Shown: positions 1-8,011, numbered from the stretch's first letter. The stretch: 40,002 nucleotides of DNA from Streptosporangiaceae bacterium (GCA_030041135.1 JASHOL010000090.1:1-40002); one strand, 5' to 3'. Numbers and translations: made by a program. Notes: generated by a model from the letters alone, not told the origin.

Positions 1-110
1 CCCCCACCGCACCAGGCCGGGCCGCGCCGCGCCGGCCCAGGCGCCACCCACCAGGCCAGCCCCCACCACCTCCGCCGGGCCCCCACCGCACCAGCCGCTC
101 AACGACAGCG
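1..110. repeat. C-rich low-complexity sequence with a direct repeat
   Basis: The first 110 bases are almost entirely C, G and A in short CCACC/CCAGG blocks. A 14-base string (CCCCACCGCACCAG) occurs at 2-15 and again at 81-94. I see no convincing reading frame. It could be the degraded end of a Pro-rich gene that lies outside the window, or an intergenic minisatellite; the window edge prevents a decision. Confidence 0.5.
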
Positions 111-112
111 CG

Positions 113-200
113 GGGCAGTTTGCTGTCGCATCGCGACTGCCCATGCAGCATCTCGGGTAAATCTGCTGCCGCAAGTGCGGCAGCAGATTTACCTGAGATG
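113..200. other. Two consecutive stem-loops, one near-perfect 25-bp palindrome
   Basis: First hairpin: GGGCAGT at 113-119 pairs with ACTGCCC at 136-142. Second: the arm at 149-173 is the reverse complement of 176-200 with a single mismatch (position 155, which would be a G-U pair in RNA) and almost no loop. There is no T-run after it. It lies about 140 bp upstream of the aminotransferase start. It could be a terminator of a gene to the left, an attenuator, or a palindromic mobile remnant; the sequence alone does not decide. Confidence 0.75.
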
Positions 201-338
201 TCGTTTCCGTCGCGCCGCAGCTGCCCGCGACTCACCGCAGGCAGTCGCTGCGGTCGGTTCGCGGGCCGGGTCGGCGCGCCTCGTGGGCCGCAAGGTAGGG
301 TGCCGCATCAGCACGGTTAGCGGAACGGAGGAATCCAG

Positions 339-1550
339 GTGCGGCTGACGCAGGCGAACAGGCTCAGGGACGTCACCTACGACATCCGCGGACCGGTGCT
401 GCGCCGAGCCAGGCAACTGGAGTCCGAAGGACACCGGATAATCAAGCTGAACCTGGGGAATCCAGCCCCTTTTGGGCTCGACGCACCGGAGGACGTCCTC
501 AGCGACGTTGTCAAGCACCTCCCTGACGCCCAGGGGTACAGCGATGCGCGCGGCATCCAGCCGGGACGGCTCGCTGTCGCCGAGTTCTTCGAGCGGCGCG
601 GGGTGAGCGGCGTCGGCCCGGACGACGTGTTCCTCGGCAACGGCGTCTCTGAGCTGATCGTCATGTCGCTGCAGGCGCTCCTGAACACCGGCGATGAGGT
701 GCTGGTGCCGAGCCCTGATTACCCGCTGTGGACCGGCGCTGTGAACCTGTGCGGGGGCCGGGCCGTGCACTATCCCTGCGTGGAGGACAACGGCTGGCAA
801 CCAGACCTCGGCCAGCTTGCCGCCCAGATAACCGACCGAACCAGGGCCCTGGTGATCATCAACCCGAACAACCCGACCGGTGCGGTCTACTCCCGCGAGA
901 TCCTCCTTGGCCTGCTTGAGCTGGCCCGCCGGCGTGGGCTACTGGTGCTGACCGACGAGATCTACGACCAGATCCTCTACGAAGGCGCGGTGCACCACAG
1001 TGCGGCCGCGCTGGCCCCAGACCTGCTGGTTCTCACCCTCGGCGGGCTCTCGAAGACCTACCGCCTGGCTGGGTTCCGGTCTGGCTGGCTGGTCGTATCG
1101 GGTCCGCGCGAGCAGGCGGCGGACTACCTGGACGGCCTTGAGCTGCTGGCCAACATGCGGCTCTGCCCGAACGTGCCCGCCCAGCACGCGATCCAGACCG
1201 CGCTCGGTGGCAAGATCGACATCACCCACCTGCTCGAGCCGGGCGGCCGGCTCCGCGACCAGCGCGACCATGCCTGGCAGCAGATGACCGCGATCGCGGG
1301 CGTCACCTGCGTGCAGCCGGCGGGGGCGCTGTACCTGTTCCCGCGGCTTGACCCGGAGGTCTACAAGATCCGTGACGACGAGCAGATGATGATGGACCTC
1401 CTGGAGCAGCAGCACGTGCTGCTGTCGCACGGCAGCGGCTTCAACCTGCCGACCACTGATCATCTGCGGCTGGTGTTCCTGGCCTCGGTGCCGGTCCTGG
1501 ACGACGCGATCGGCCGGCTGGCCACGTTCCTGGCCGACTACCACCAGTAG
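339..1550 (+). CDS. Class I/II PLP-dependent aminotransferase, AlaA-like
   Basis: A 403-residue fold-type I aminotransferase that probably transfers amino groups between alanine or another amino acid and 2-oxoglutarate in the cytoplasm. Visible landmarks are the substrate-arm NLGNPAPFG (38-46), the PLP-contacting SPDYPLW (125-131), NPNNPTG (175-181), DEIYD (206-210) and the Schiff-base lysine in GLSKTYRLAGFR (K239). Length and the GLSKTYR motif match E. coli AlaA and related alanine aminotransferases; tyrosine or aspartate substrates remain possible. The GTG start is supported by GGAGG at 327-331 with a 7-nt spacer. It is monocistronic and converges with the RiPP operon, separated by a hairpin. 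Confidence 0.93.
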   Translation: MRLTQANRLRDVTYDIRGPVLRRARQLESEGHRIIKLNLGNPAPFGLDAPEDVLSDVVKHLPDAQGYSDARGIQPGRLAVAEFFERRGVSGVGPDDVFLGNGVSELIVMSLQALLNTGDEVLVPSPDYPLWTGAVNLCGGRAVHYPCVEDNGWQPDLGQLAAQITDRTRALVIINPNNPTGAVYSREILLGLLELARRRGLLVLTDEIYDQILYEGAVHHSAAALAPDLLVLTLGGLSKTYRLAGFRSGWLVVSGPREQAADYLDGLELLANMRLCPNVPAQHAIQTALGGKIDITHLLEPGGRLRDQRDHAWQQMTAIAGVTCVQPAGALYLFPRLDPEVYKIRDDEQMMMDLLEQQHVLLSHGSGFNLPTTDHLRLVFLASVPVLDDAIGRLATFLADYHQ

Positions 1551-1593
1551 ACATCTGGCGCAGGCTGCGGCTGAGGGCGGGCTCGGCGGCTCG

Positions 1594-1616
1594 GCCTCGG
1601 CGCGGGCCGCCGAGGC
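1594..1616. terminator. Bidirectional terminator-like hairpin
   Basis: GCCTCGGCG (1594-1602) pairs perfectly with CGCCGAGGC (1608-1616) around a 5-nt loop. It sits between the convergent aminotransferase (stop 1550) and the RiPP operon (last stop 1644), so it could serve both. It lacks a U-tract, as is common in actinobacteria. Confidence 0.6.
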
Positions 1617-1643
1617 GGCGGCGCTGCCGCGACCCGGCTGAGG

Positions 1644-2591
1644 TCACCCGTTGCGGGCCGGGTTGGCGGGATCGATGCCCGCCTCGATCAGCGCCTGCGC
1701 CACGGTGGCGCTCGCCTCGCTCTGCTCCCCGGCCGCGATCTTCACAGCGTGCCGGACCAGGCCCTCCGCGAGTGCGGCAGCCCGGTGCTCACCAAAGCTG
1801 AAGCCCTGCATCGCGGGCCTGCCATCCGATGGCTCCCAGGCAATCGCCACGCCCGGCCCGACCGGCTCGGCGAATACCGACACCAGCCGGCCGACGCCGG
1901 GCACCCGCCCGGCCGCGGCAGCGACCTGGCCGACCACGCCCTGGTCGTAGCCGTCGAGGTACAGCACCAGGCCGTCCCGGCGAGGCAGCATCGGCGGCCA
2001 CGACGCGACCTTCGCCTGGTAGCCGCACCCGAGCCTGGCCATGACGCCGAGCACCGCGCTCCAGGCATCGAGCGCCGCTGCGACCGTCTGCAGGTGCACG
2101 TAGACCCTCAGCACTGTGGCCATGGCCTGCTCCGCGCCGGCCGACTCGGCCCCGCAGTCGGCCAGGAAAAAGCCCGGCGACAGGCCTGGCCGGCCCGCCG
2201 GGATCCGGACCGCCGCCACCGAGCCAGGCCGCGGCTCGTCGTCGCCGACCATGCTGGCGCGGGGAATGCTGACGTTGACCCCGTCCAGGCGGACAACGGC
2301 TTCGTCCCGGTCTGCCGCGACCACTGGCACGGTCCTAGTGACCTCGGGATGCGGCATCAACTCACGGAGTCGCTCCTCAAGCTCGGGATCCCGGAGGTCC
2401 TGGCCGAGCGCAGGGCCAGGGGCCTGGCGGCCCGCGTGCAGTTCGTCGTAGATTGCGCCGGTCAGCTGGCGACGGAACGAGACGGGCTCGGCCGCCGATA
2501 CCTTACGGTCGCCGACCAGGGCGTGGTAGCTGTCCGGCGCCGCCTCGATCACGGGCAGCGCTGCGGCGAGGCGGCGGCTGAGCCCGGTCAA
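1644..2591 (-). CDS. HopA1-fold protein, class V lanthipeptide/thioamitide lyase partner
   Basis: A 315-residue protein with features of the T3SS-effector HopA1 family: a YDELHAG-type motif near the N-terminus, a central LRVYVHLQTV stretch, a conserved K (QAKVASWP) and RRDGLVLYLD. In class V lanthipeptide and thioviridamide-type clusters a HopA1-fold protein acts with a phosphotransferase-like kinase to dehydrate Ser/Thr in a precursor peptide, and is thought to eliminate the phosphate. I chose TTG at 2591 because it overlaps the kinase stop as TTGA, which implies translational coupling; the longer in-frame extension runs into the kinase gene and is not plausible. It is the last gene of a precursor-kinase-HopA1 operon. 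The family call is confident; the biochemical role is inferred from the pairing. Confidence 0.87.
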   Translation of the reverse strand: MTGLSRRLAAALPVIEAAPDSYHALVGDRKVSAAEPVSFRRQLTGAIYDELHAGRQAPGPALGQDLRDPELEERLRELMPHPEVTRTVPVVAADRDEAVVRLDGVNVSIPRASMVGDDEPRPGSVAAVRIPAGRPGLSPGFFLADCGAESAGAEQAMATVLRVYVHLQTVAAALDAWSAVLGVMARLGCGYQAKVASWPPMLPRRDGLVLYLDGYDQGVVGQVAAAAGRVPGVGRLVSVFAEPVGPGVAIAWEPSDGRPAMQGFSFGEHRAAALAEGLVRHAVKIAAGEQSEASATVAQALIEAGIDPANPARNG

Positions 2592-3679
2592 GGCTGCGGG
2601 TCCAGGCCGATCGCGGCCGCGGATTCCAACGGCGCCCGGAGGACCTTCCGCCCGATCCCGGCGGCGGCGCGATGCACGGCACTCAGGCGCACCGACAGTC
2701 GCGCCGCCGCCAGCATGCGGTCGAACAGGTGCCATCCGGCAAAGGCCGCGGCCCGTTCGGCCAGGGCGGGGTCATGCTGAGGGCGCGTTAGGTGATAGCC
2801 GGACCAGAACGCCGCGATCACTGGGCGCGCCTCGGCGATGCCGTCGGCGCAGCGCCGGACGATCTCGCTGTGCGATGGCGGCTCGGCCGCGGACTGGTCC
2901 GCCCAGCCGGTCGTCGCCCGGTGCAGCCACTCGCCCGCGAAGCTGCCGACATCCCGGGCCGCGTCGGCCAGCCTGAACTCCTCCCAGTCGGTGACGTAGA
3001 GGCGATCCCCCGCCAGCAGGAACTGGTCGAGCCGCAGGTCGCAGTGGGCCGGCACGGTATCCGCGAGTTCCTCGCGCTCGAGCAGGCTGGCGACCGCGGC
3101 CCTCAGTTCTTCGTCCCGCTGCATCAGCCGCCAGGCCTTCAGCTCGCCCGCCGTCGATTCGAAGAATGCCGACAACGGAAGCGCGCGCAGCAAGTCCGCC
3201 GACGGCAGCACCGGCCTGCCGCCAGCCGCGGGGCAGGCGCGCAGCCGGCCGGGCGGCGCCTGGTGGACGGAGCCGACCAGGCAGCCCGCGCGGAAGGCCA
3301 GGTCCAGGCCGAAGTCGCCCCTGGCGGCGAGGTCGGCACCGGACACCGCGCCGTCGACGAACTCAGAAATCAGCAGTCGTCCTGGCTCGTCCCAGCCGAG
3401 ATTGCGCGGCGCCAGGTCGGTTACGAGACGGTCTGGCAACTCACTGAGCGCCACCGAACGATGAAGGCGCTGCATCGCCTGGGCCTCAGGACCGCCGAAG
3501 CGCTTGACGAACACCTGGTGCCCGCCAGTTGTGCGGCCGGCCCAGTTCTGGTTCCGGCCGGGGAACCTCGAAAGGTCGCCCGCGCCCGATAGCCGACCTA
3601 GCCCCAGACGAGCGAGGACCGCGTCCACTTCGGGGACGCGGTCCAGCCCGGCGGAGGCAGCCGCCTCCGCTGATGTCAC
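2588..3679 (-). CDS. APH-like kinase, RiPP Ser/Thr phosphotransferase component
   Basis: A 363-residue protein-kinase-like-fold phosphotransferase. Visible: a nucleotide-binding N-lobe (GRNQNWAGRTTGG, 41-53) leading to VFVKRF with the ATP-anchoring lysine K59, a catalytic loop HCDLRLDQ (212-219, catalytic D214, with Q where many APH enzymes have N), and a metal-binding TDWEEF (D231). General APH enzymes phosphorylate drugs, but one encoded 4 nt after a Thr-rich peptide and coupled to a HopA1-fold gene fits the LxmK/SprPT/TvaC type that phosphorylates Ser/Thr of a precursor. The GTG start at 3679 follows the precursor stop by 4 nt; its 3' end overlaps the next start (TTGA). Confidence 0.87.
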   Translation of the reverse strand: MTSAEAAASAGLDRVPEVDAVLARLGLGRLSGAGDLSRFPGRNQNWAGRTTGGHQVFVKRFGGPEAQAMQRLHRSVALSELPDRLVTDLAPRNLGWDEPGRLLISEFVDGAVSGADLAARGDFGLDLAFRAGCLVGSVHQAPPGRLRACPAAGGRPVLPSADLLRALPLSAFFESTAGELKAWRLMQRDEELRAAVASLLEREELADTVPAHCDLRLDQFLLAGDRLYVTDWEEFRLADAARDVGSFAGEWLHRATTGWADQSAAEPPSHSEIVRRCADGIAEARPVIAAFWSGYHLTRPQHDPALAERAAAFAGWHLFDRMLAAARLSVRLSAVHRAAAGIGRKVLRAPLESAAAIGLDPQP

Positions 3680-3683
3680 CGCA

Positions 3684-3818
3684 CTAGCACCGCAGCGTGG
3701 TCGTTATCACTGTCGTCGTCGGCAGTGCGGCCTCGCGGTCCTCGGTCGAGACCGCCTGGCCCAGTTCGTCGGCGTCAGTGTAGGCGTCGTACCCCTCGGC
3801 CAGCTCTTCGGTCGTCAT
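3684..3818 (-). CDS. Lanthipeptide-type precursor peptide, Thr-rich core with C-terminal Cys
   Basis: A 44-residue peptide. The N-terminal 31 or so residues are acidic and leader-like (E, D, A, G-rich: TTEELAEGYDAYTDADELG). The last 12 residues, PTTTVITTTLRC, hold six Thr and the only Cys, which is the final residue. Dehydration of the Thr residues would give Dhb, and the Cys could close one methyllanthionine or, after decarboxylation, an AviMeCys ring. The ATG at 3818 has an excellent Shine-Dalgarno (GGAGGAG, then 4 nt). An upstream in-frame extension exists but lacks such a site. The kinase starts 4 nt after the stop. The leader cleavage site is not evident. The precursor call rests on size, composition and its position ahead of the kinase/HopA1 pair. 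Confidence 0.86.
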   Translation of the reverse strand: MTTEELAEGYDAYTDADELGQAVSTEDREAALPTTTVITTTLRC

Positions 3819-3973
3819 CGGGCTCCTCCAGACTCGGCGTCGGTTACTGCTCCCGGCTTGCCAATCTAAACCCGCAGCAATTGACGTTAGTCGTGATTTA
3901 GCTATTTCTGTCGGCATGTTAATGGTCTGTGACCGCCATTCATACGGCAGTCGGCGGGAGGCGCCTCGTTCCG
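3819..3973 (-). promoter_or_regulatory. Leader/promoter region of the RiPP operon
   Basis: A 155-bp AT-richer gap between the upstream reductase stop and the precursor start. Read on the minus strand it holds a possible promoter: TTAACA, 16 nt, TAAATC (about 3926 down to 3899). This is a by-eye match only. The gap suggests the RiPP operon has its own promoter rather than reading through from the reductase. Confidence 0.35.
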
Positions 3974-4909
3974 TTAAGAAGCCTGTGCGGGCGCCGAGCG
4001 GAAGTGCAGGTCGAGTTCGTTCGCGTAGTGCCGGCCGAGCTGGTCGCCGTTCTCGCGGATCCAGTCGGTGAGCACGACACGGCCGGTCGCGGGAGCGTCG
4101 GAGTCGGCCATCCCGGCGGCCATCGCGCGGTACTCCCCCGCGGTCAGCAGGGTGTCGCGCAGGACGAGGTCCAGCCCTGTGGCCAGCGCCGGGATGAGCG
4201 CGCCCGGCACCCTGACGATGACGGCCCGGCTGCCGACCGCGGACTTGATTGCGGCCACCATGGCCGCGAACGTGACCGGCTGCGGACCGACGGCGTCCAC
4301 CGTTACCGTGTCCGCCCGCTCCCCCAGGTCGGCGCAGAGCCTGGCCAGGTCGTCGACGTGGATCGGGCGGAGCCGGTAGTCGCCGCGGCCGCCGACCGCG
4401 AACACCGGCAGCCGCCGCAGCAGCCAGGCAATGTTGTTCAGCAGCACGCCGTTGCCGCCGAACAGGACCGCCGGGCGGGCGATCGCGTGCGGCACGCCGC
4501 AGTCGGCGAGCGCCTGCTCGACCTCGGCCTTCCCGCGGAAGTATGAGTACGGCGAGTCCGGGCTGGGATGCGTGATCGAGACGTGCACGATGCGGTGCAC
4601 GCCGGCCTGGGCGGCCGCGGCGAACAGCACGCGGCTATTGCGGACCGCCAGGTCGTGGGTGACCTGGCCGCGGGAGAACCGGACCCAGTACGTGTTGTAC
4701 AGCGTGCCCACGCCCTGCAGTGACCTCGTCAGCCCGGCCGCGTCGGCGAAGTCCAAGGGCCGTATGTCGATGTCGGTACGCGCAGGCGCGCGGCCGGGAT
4801 GCCCGGTCAGTGTCCTGACCCGGCGGCCGCGGCTGATGAGTTCCGCGCTTATTGCTGCCCCCGAGTAGCTGAACGCCCCGGTCACGACGTCGAGCTCGCC
4901 TTCGGCCAT
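3974..4909 (-). CDS. NmrA-like NAD(P)-binding reductase/epimerase-family protein
   Basis: A 311-residue Rossmann-fold protein of the NmrA/atypical SDR group. The nucleotide-binding turn near the N-terminus is TGAFSYSGAAI, followed by RGRRVRTLTGHP, where the basic residues usually contact the NADP phosphate. DIRPLDFAD and HVSITHPSPDSPYSYFRGKAEVE are the equivalents of the later SDR motifs, with a YFRGK Tyr-Lys pair. The substrate is unknown. I prefer ATG 4909 (GGAGG seven nt upstream); GTG 4912 is directly adjacent. It lies 155 bp upstream of the RiPP precursor on the same strand, so a link to peptide tailoring is possible but unsupported. The start diverges from the kinase gene at 5075. Confidence 0.85.
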   Translation of the reverse strand: MAEGELDVVTGAFSYSGAAISAELISRGRRVRTLTGHPGRAPARTDIDIRPLDFADAAGLTRSLQGVGTLYNTYWVRFSRGQVTHDLAVRNSRVLFAAAAQAGVHRIVHVSITHPSPDSPYSYFRGKAEVEQALADCGVPHAIARPAVLFGGNGVLLNNIAWLLRRLPVFAVGGRGDYRLRPIHVDDLARLCADLGERADTVTVDAVGPQPVTFAAMVAAIKSAVGSRAVIVRVPGALIPALATGLDLVLRDTLLTAGEYRAMAAGMADSDAPATGRVVLTDWIRENGDQLGRHYANELDLHFRSAPAQAS

Positions 4910-5074
4910 CACGTTTCCTCCCTTTCCGGCGGCCGATTCCCGGCGGCCGTGGGTCGCCGGCTAGGTCTGGCAGCCGCGAGAGCCGCCCCGTACAGCCAAT
5001 TAGACGGGCGAGACGTCCCGGTGCGGCGCACCGGCCCCGCGAAGCCGGAAGAGCGGCGTGGCAGGCTGATCCTC

Positions 5075-5812
5075 GTGCCCCCCGCACGATCGCATGAGTC
5101 GGTCTCGACCTGGCGCCAGCCGCTGCCGCCGCCCGCATCGGCCGTGCGAACCGCCCTGATCGCCGAGGTAGCGGGCGAGATCAGCGCGCTCAGTGCCCGG
5201 CGGCTGCGGGTGGCGGTGGACGGCATGACCGCGGCGGGCAAGACGAGCTTCGGGCACGAGCTGGCGGCTGCGCTGCGCGCGGGGGGTCGTCCGACCCTGC
5301 GCGCCTCGTTTGATGACTTCAAGAACCCGTGGCGCGAGGCGCTTGAGCTCGGCTACGACCGCCTCAGCGGCGAGGGCTACTACCGCAACGCCTACGACTT
5401 CCGGTCGGCCAGGGAACTTCTGCTCGAGCCGGCCGGGCCGAACGGCACCGGCATTGTCGTGCTCTGCGCCCATGACCCGCTCACCGGTGCCGATCATCGC
5501 GCGATCACGGTCACCGCCCCAACCGACGCCGTCCTCATCGTCGACTCGGTGTTCGCGTTCCGGCCTGAGTACAACGACGTGTGGGACTACCGGATCTGGC
5601 TCGATGTCGATGCCGAGATCGCGCTGCGGCGCGGCATCGGCCGCGCCGAGGCCGAGGGCGTGGACGGGGCGACGCGGGTGCACCGTGACCGCTACCACGT
5701 GGCCGAGGCACTGTACGTGGCCGAGGTCGGACCGGTTGCCCTGGCGGACATCGTCGTCGATAACGAGGATTACGCCCGCCCCCGGATCCTGCGGCGCGGT
5801 CCAGCGAGGTAG
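5075..5812 (+). CDS. Uridine-kinase-like P-loop protein
   Basis: A 245-residue P-loop kinase of the uridine kinase/phosphoribulokinase-like group. The Walker A motif VDGMTAAGKTSFG follows a short N-terminal helix; FDDFKNPWREALELGYDRLSGEGYYRNAYDF is typical of this group. VLIVDSVFAFRPEYNDVWDYRIWLDVD is the Walker B region and lid, and DIVVDNEDYARPRI is the C-terminal signature. It probably phosphorylates a nucleoside or similar small molecule. The start is inferred: GTG 5075 leaves a short N-terminal extension and has only a weak ribosome site; a longer reading frame upstream would cover the divergent promoter. Monocistronic. Confidence 0.82.
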   Translation: MPPARSHESVSTWRQPLPPPASAVRTALIAEVAGEISALSARRLRVAVDGMTAAGKTSFGHELAAALRAGGRPTLRASFDDFKNPWREALELGYDRLSGEGYYRNAYDFRSARELLLEPAGPNGTGIVVLCAHDPLTGADHRAITVTAPTDAVLIVDSVFAFRPEYNDVWDYRIWLDVDAEIALRRGIGRAEAEGVDGATRVHRDRYHVAEALYVAEVGPVALADIVVDNEDYARPRILRRGPAR

Positions 5813-5847
5813 TTGTACCGCTGACCGGGGCCGGGCTGGCAGGCTCG

Positions 5848-6474
5848 TCAGGCCGCGCCGCGGCCGGGCACGACTTGGGCGGCCCGGCCCCGGACCACGA
5901 ACGTCGTCGCGCCGAACGAGACGAAGTCGCCCGGCGCGACGGGCGTTGGCAGGTTGACCCGCCACCCGTTGATCCGGGTGCCGTTGGTCGACCCGAGGTC
6001 GGTCAGTACCCAGCTCCCGTCTGACTGCATGAGACTGGCATGCCAGCGAGAGACTGTCTCGTCCTTGAGCGTCAGGTCGCATGCCGACTCGCGGCCGATG
6101 GTGAACCTCAACTGCGGTCCGGCCGGGAGCATCAGCGGTGTCGGGGCCTTACGCGTCCAGCGGTCTACGGCGCGGACCGCGCGCCGCCAGCAGCCAGACG
6201 CGGCCGCCCTCACTGCCGTGCCGACCAGGCGGCGCCGTGGCAGGTCCGCGACCAGGCCGCTCAGGTCGCTCCCGACCCGTGCCCGCAGAGCGGCATCGAC
6301 GCGGTCCGTGAAAGTCTCGTGGCTCATCCGACCTTCGACGAACCGGTCCCTGAGCTCTCCGATCACGCGATCGCGCTCGGCGTCCGACACGCGGACCTCA
6401 TCGGTCCGCGGCGCCTGGCCGTTGTCGGGTACCACCACAGCAGGATTATCGGGCTCGCTGGCCAAGGTGGACAA
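5848..6474 (-). CDS. DUF1707-FHA domain protein
   Basis: A 208-residue protein with an N-terminal DUF1707 module (RVSDAERDRVIGELRDRFVE through LSGLVADLP, about 28-80), a basic linker, and a C-terminal forkhead-associated domain (about 120-198). The FHA domain has the canonical phosphothreonine-binding elements: the FTIGRE arginine loop, VSRWHA (Ser-Arg and His) and DLGSTNGTRING. It likely binds phospho-Thr on a kinase substrate; no Ser/Thr kinase gene is in the window. Its TTG start lies 29 nt inside the end of the exporter gene, so the two are probably co-transcribed and coupled. A second TTG three codons on is an alternative. Confidence 0.88.
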   Translation of the reverse strand: MSTLASEPDNPAVVVPDNGQAPRTDEVRVSDAERDRVIGELRDRFVEGRMSHETFTDRVDAALRARVGSDLSGLVADLPRRRLVGTAVRAAASGCWRRAVRAVDRWTRKAPTPLMLPAGPQLRFTIGRESACDLTLKDETVSRWHASLMQSDGSWVLTDLGSTNGTRINGWRVNLPTPVAPGDFVSFGATTFVVRGRAAQVVPGRGAA

Positions 6475-8011
6475 GTGCCGGGATTCCGCGCTGGCCGACG
6501 TCGCCGGCCGGGACGACCTCGGAGCGGGTCAGTGGGCCGCGGCGCAGCAGCGTGCCGGAGATGACGGCACCGGCCGCGAAGACGGCGGCGCACCACCAGA
6601 ACACCGTGGTGTAGCTGTGGACCGCCGCCAGCTGGAGCAGCTGCGGTGCTGGCCGCCCGTGCAGGTGGCTGATCAGGTAGCCGGTAACGGCGCTGGCCGC
6701 GATGGTGTTGAGCAGCGCCGTGCCGAGCGCGCCGCCCAGCTGCTGGCCGGCCTGAACGCTCGCCGAGGCAACCCCCGCGTCGCGTGGTTCCACGCCGAAG
6801 GTTCCGGTGTTGGCCGCGGCGGAGTATGTGAGCCCCATGCCGAAGCCGACGACGATCAGCGGGCCGAGGAGTGCCGACGCGTAGCCCGAGTGCACGCCAA
6901 TCCTGGTCAGCCAGGCCATGCCGGCCGCGCTGGACAGCAAGCCGAGGGTGATCAGCGGCTTGGGACCGACCCGCGGCATCAGGCGGATGTTGCCCACGTT
7001 GGCCATGACGCCGATGACGGCCACCATTGGGAGCAGGGCGACACCTGACTTGACCGCCGAGTAACCCAGGCTCAGCTGCATGTAGTAGATGAGGAACAGG
7101 AAGATGCCGAATACGGCGGCCCCTTGGACCAGCATGGTGAGGTATGCGCCGCCGCGGTTGCGGTCGAGAGGGACCCTGGGCGGCAGCAGCGGGTGGCCAG
7201 CGCGAGTCTGCCAGACGGCGAAGACGGTCAGCAGCGCGGCGCCGGTCGCGAGGAAGCCCCACGTCGACGGCGCGTGCCAGCTGTGCGTTGCGGCGTTGGC
7301 GAAGCCGTAGACCAGGCAGAAGATCCCGCCAGACACCGCCGCCACGCCGGGTACGTCCAGCCGGGCTCCCGGCGTCCTGGGCTGCCGGCCAAGCAGCAGC
7401 GAGCCTCCGATGATGGCGAATCCAGCGAAGAACAGGTTGACGTACAGGCACCACCGCCAGGACAGGTAGGAGGTCAGCGCTCCGCCGAGCAGCAGGCCCA
7501 GGCCAGACCCGCTGGCCGCGACCGCGCCGTAGACGCCGAACGCCTTGGCCCGTCCCTTCGGATCGGTGAACGTCGTGGTCAGCAGCGACAGGGCGCTCGG
7601 CGCCAGCAACGCGGCGAAGACCCCCTGGCAGGCGCGCGCCGTCACGAGCATCGTGAAGCTATCCGAGGCACCGCCGACGGCGGAGGCGGTCGCGAAGCCA
7701 GCCAGCCCGGCAAGGAAGGTCGTCTTGCGGCCGATCAGGTCGGCCAGCCGTCCGCAGAACAGCAGCAGGCTTCCGAACGATAGGGAGTACGCGGTCACGA
7801 TCCACTGGCGGTCGGCGTTGGTGAACCCCAGCGCGTGCTGCGCCGACGGCAGCGCGAGGGTCATCACGGTGACGTCGAGGACGATCATGAGCGCGGCCGT
7901 GCAGATGACGGCGAGGGTCAGCCATCGCCTTGAGCCCGCATCGCCGGAGTCGGCGATGCCACTGCGACGTCTGAGCGCCTCTTCGCTCGTTGTGGCTTGG
8001 TCTGTTGACAT
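6446..8011 (-). CDS. MFS drug exporter, DHA2 (EmrB/QacA) family
   Basis: A 521-residue membrane protein with about 14 hydrophobic segments, the size and pattern of DHA2 proton-drug antiporters. The first TM carries the family motif LDVTVMTLALPSAQ; WIVTAYSLSFGSLLLFCGRLADLIGRK spans TM2 and the loop 2-3 motif A; an antiporter motif C-like GSGLGLLLGGAL follows in TM5. It starts at ATG 8011 with AGGAGG eight nt upstream. Its promoter is an ECF42-type element (TGTCCC-N13-CGTTCGT on the minus strand at 8075-8050) identical in key bases to the promoters of the adjacent DGPF/sigma operon and the 9793 gene, so it is probably an ECF42 target. It is followed by the overlapping FHA gene. Confidence 0.93.
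   Translation of the reverse strand: MSTDQATTSEEALRRRSGIADSGDAGSRRWLTLAVICTAALMIVLDVTVMTLALPSAQHALGFTNADRQWIVTAYSLSFGSLLLFCGRLADLIGRKTTFLAGLAGFATASAVGGASDSFTMLVTARACQGVFAALLAPSALSLLTTTFTDPKGRAKAFGVYGAVAASGSGLGLLLGGALTSYLSWRWCLYVNLFFAGFAIIGGSLLLGRQPRTPGARLDVPGVAAVSGGIFCLVYGFANAATHSWHAPSTWGFLATGAALLTVFAVWQTRAGHPLLPPRVPLDRNRGGAYLTMLVQGAAVFGIFLFLIYYMQLSLGYSAVKSGVALLPMVAVIGVMANVGNIRLMPRVGPKPLITLGLLSSAAGMAWLTRIGVHSGYASALLGPLIVVGFGMGLTYSAAANTGTFGVEPRDAGVASASVQAGQQLGGALGTALLNTIAASAVTGYLISHLHGRPAPQLLQLAAVHSYTTVFWWCAAVFAAGAVISGTLLRRGPLTRSEVVPAGDVGQRGIPALVHLGQRAR

Noticed and set aside
2592-2735. N-terminal extension of the HopA1-fold gene into the kinase gene
   Set aside because: The extra 48 residues are Arg/Gly/Pro-rich shadow translation; the TTG overlapping the kinase stop gives the expected family length.
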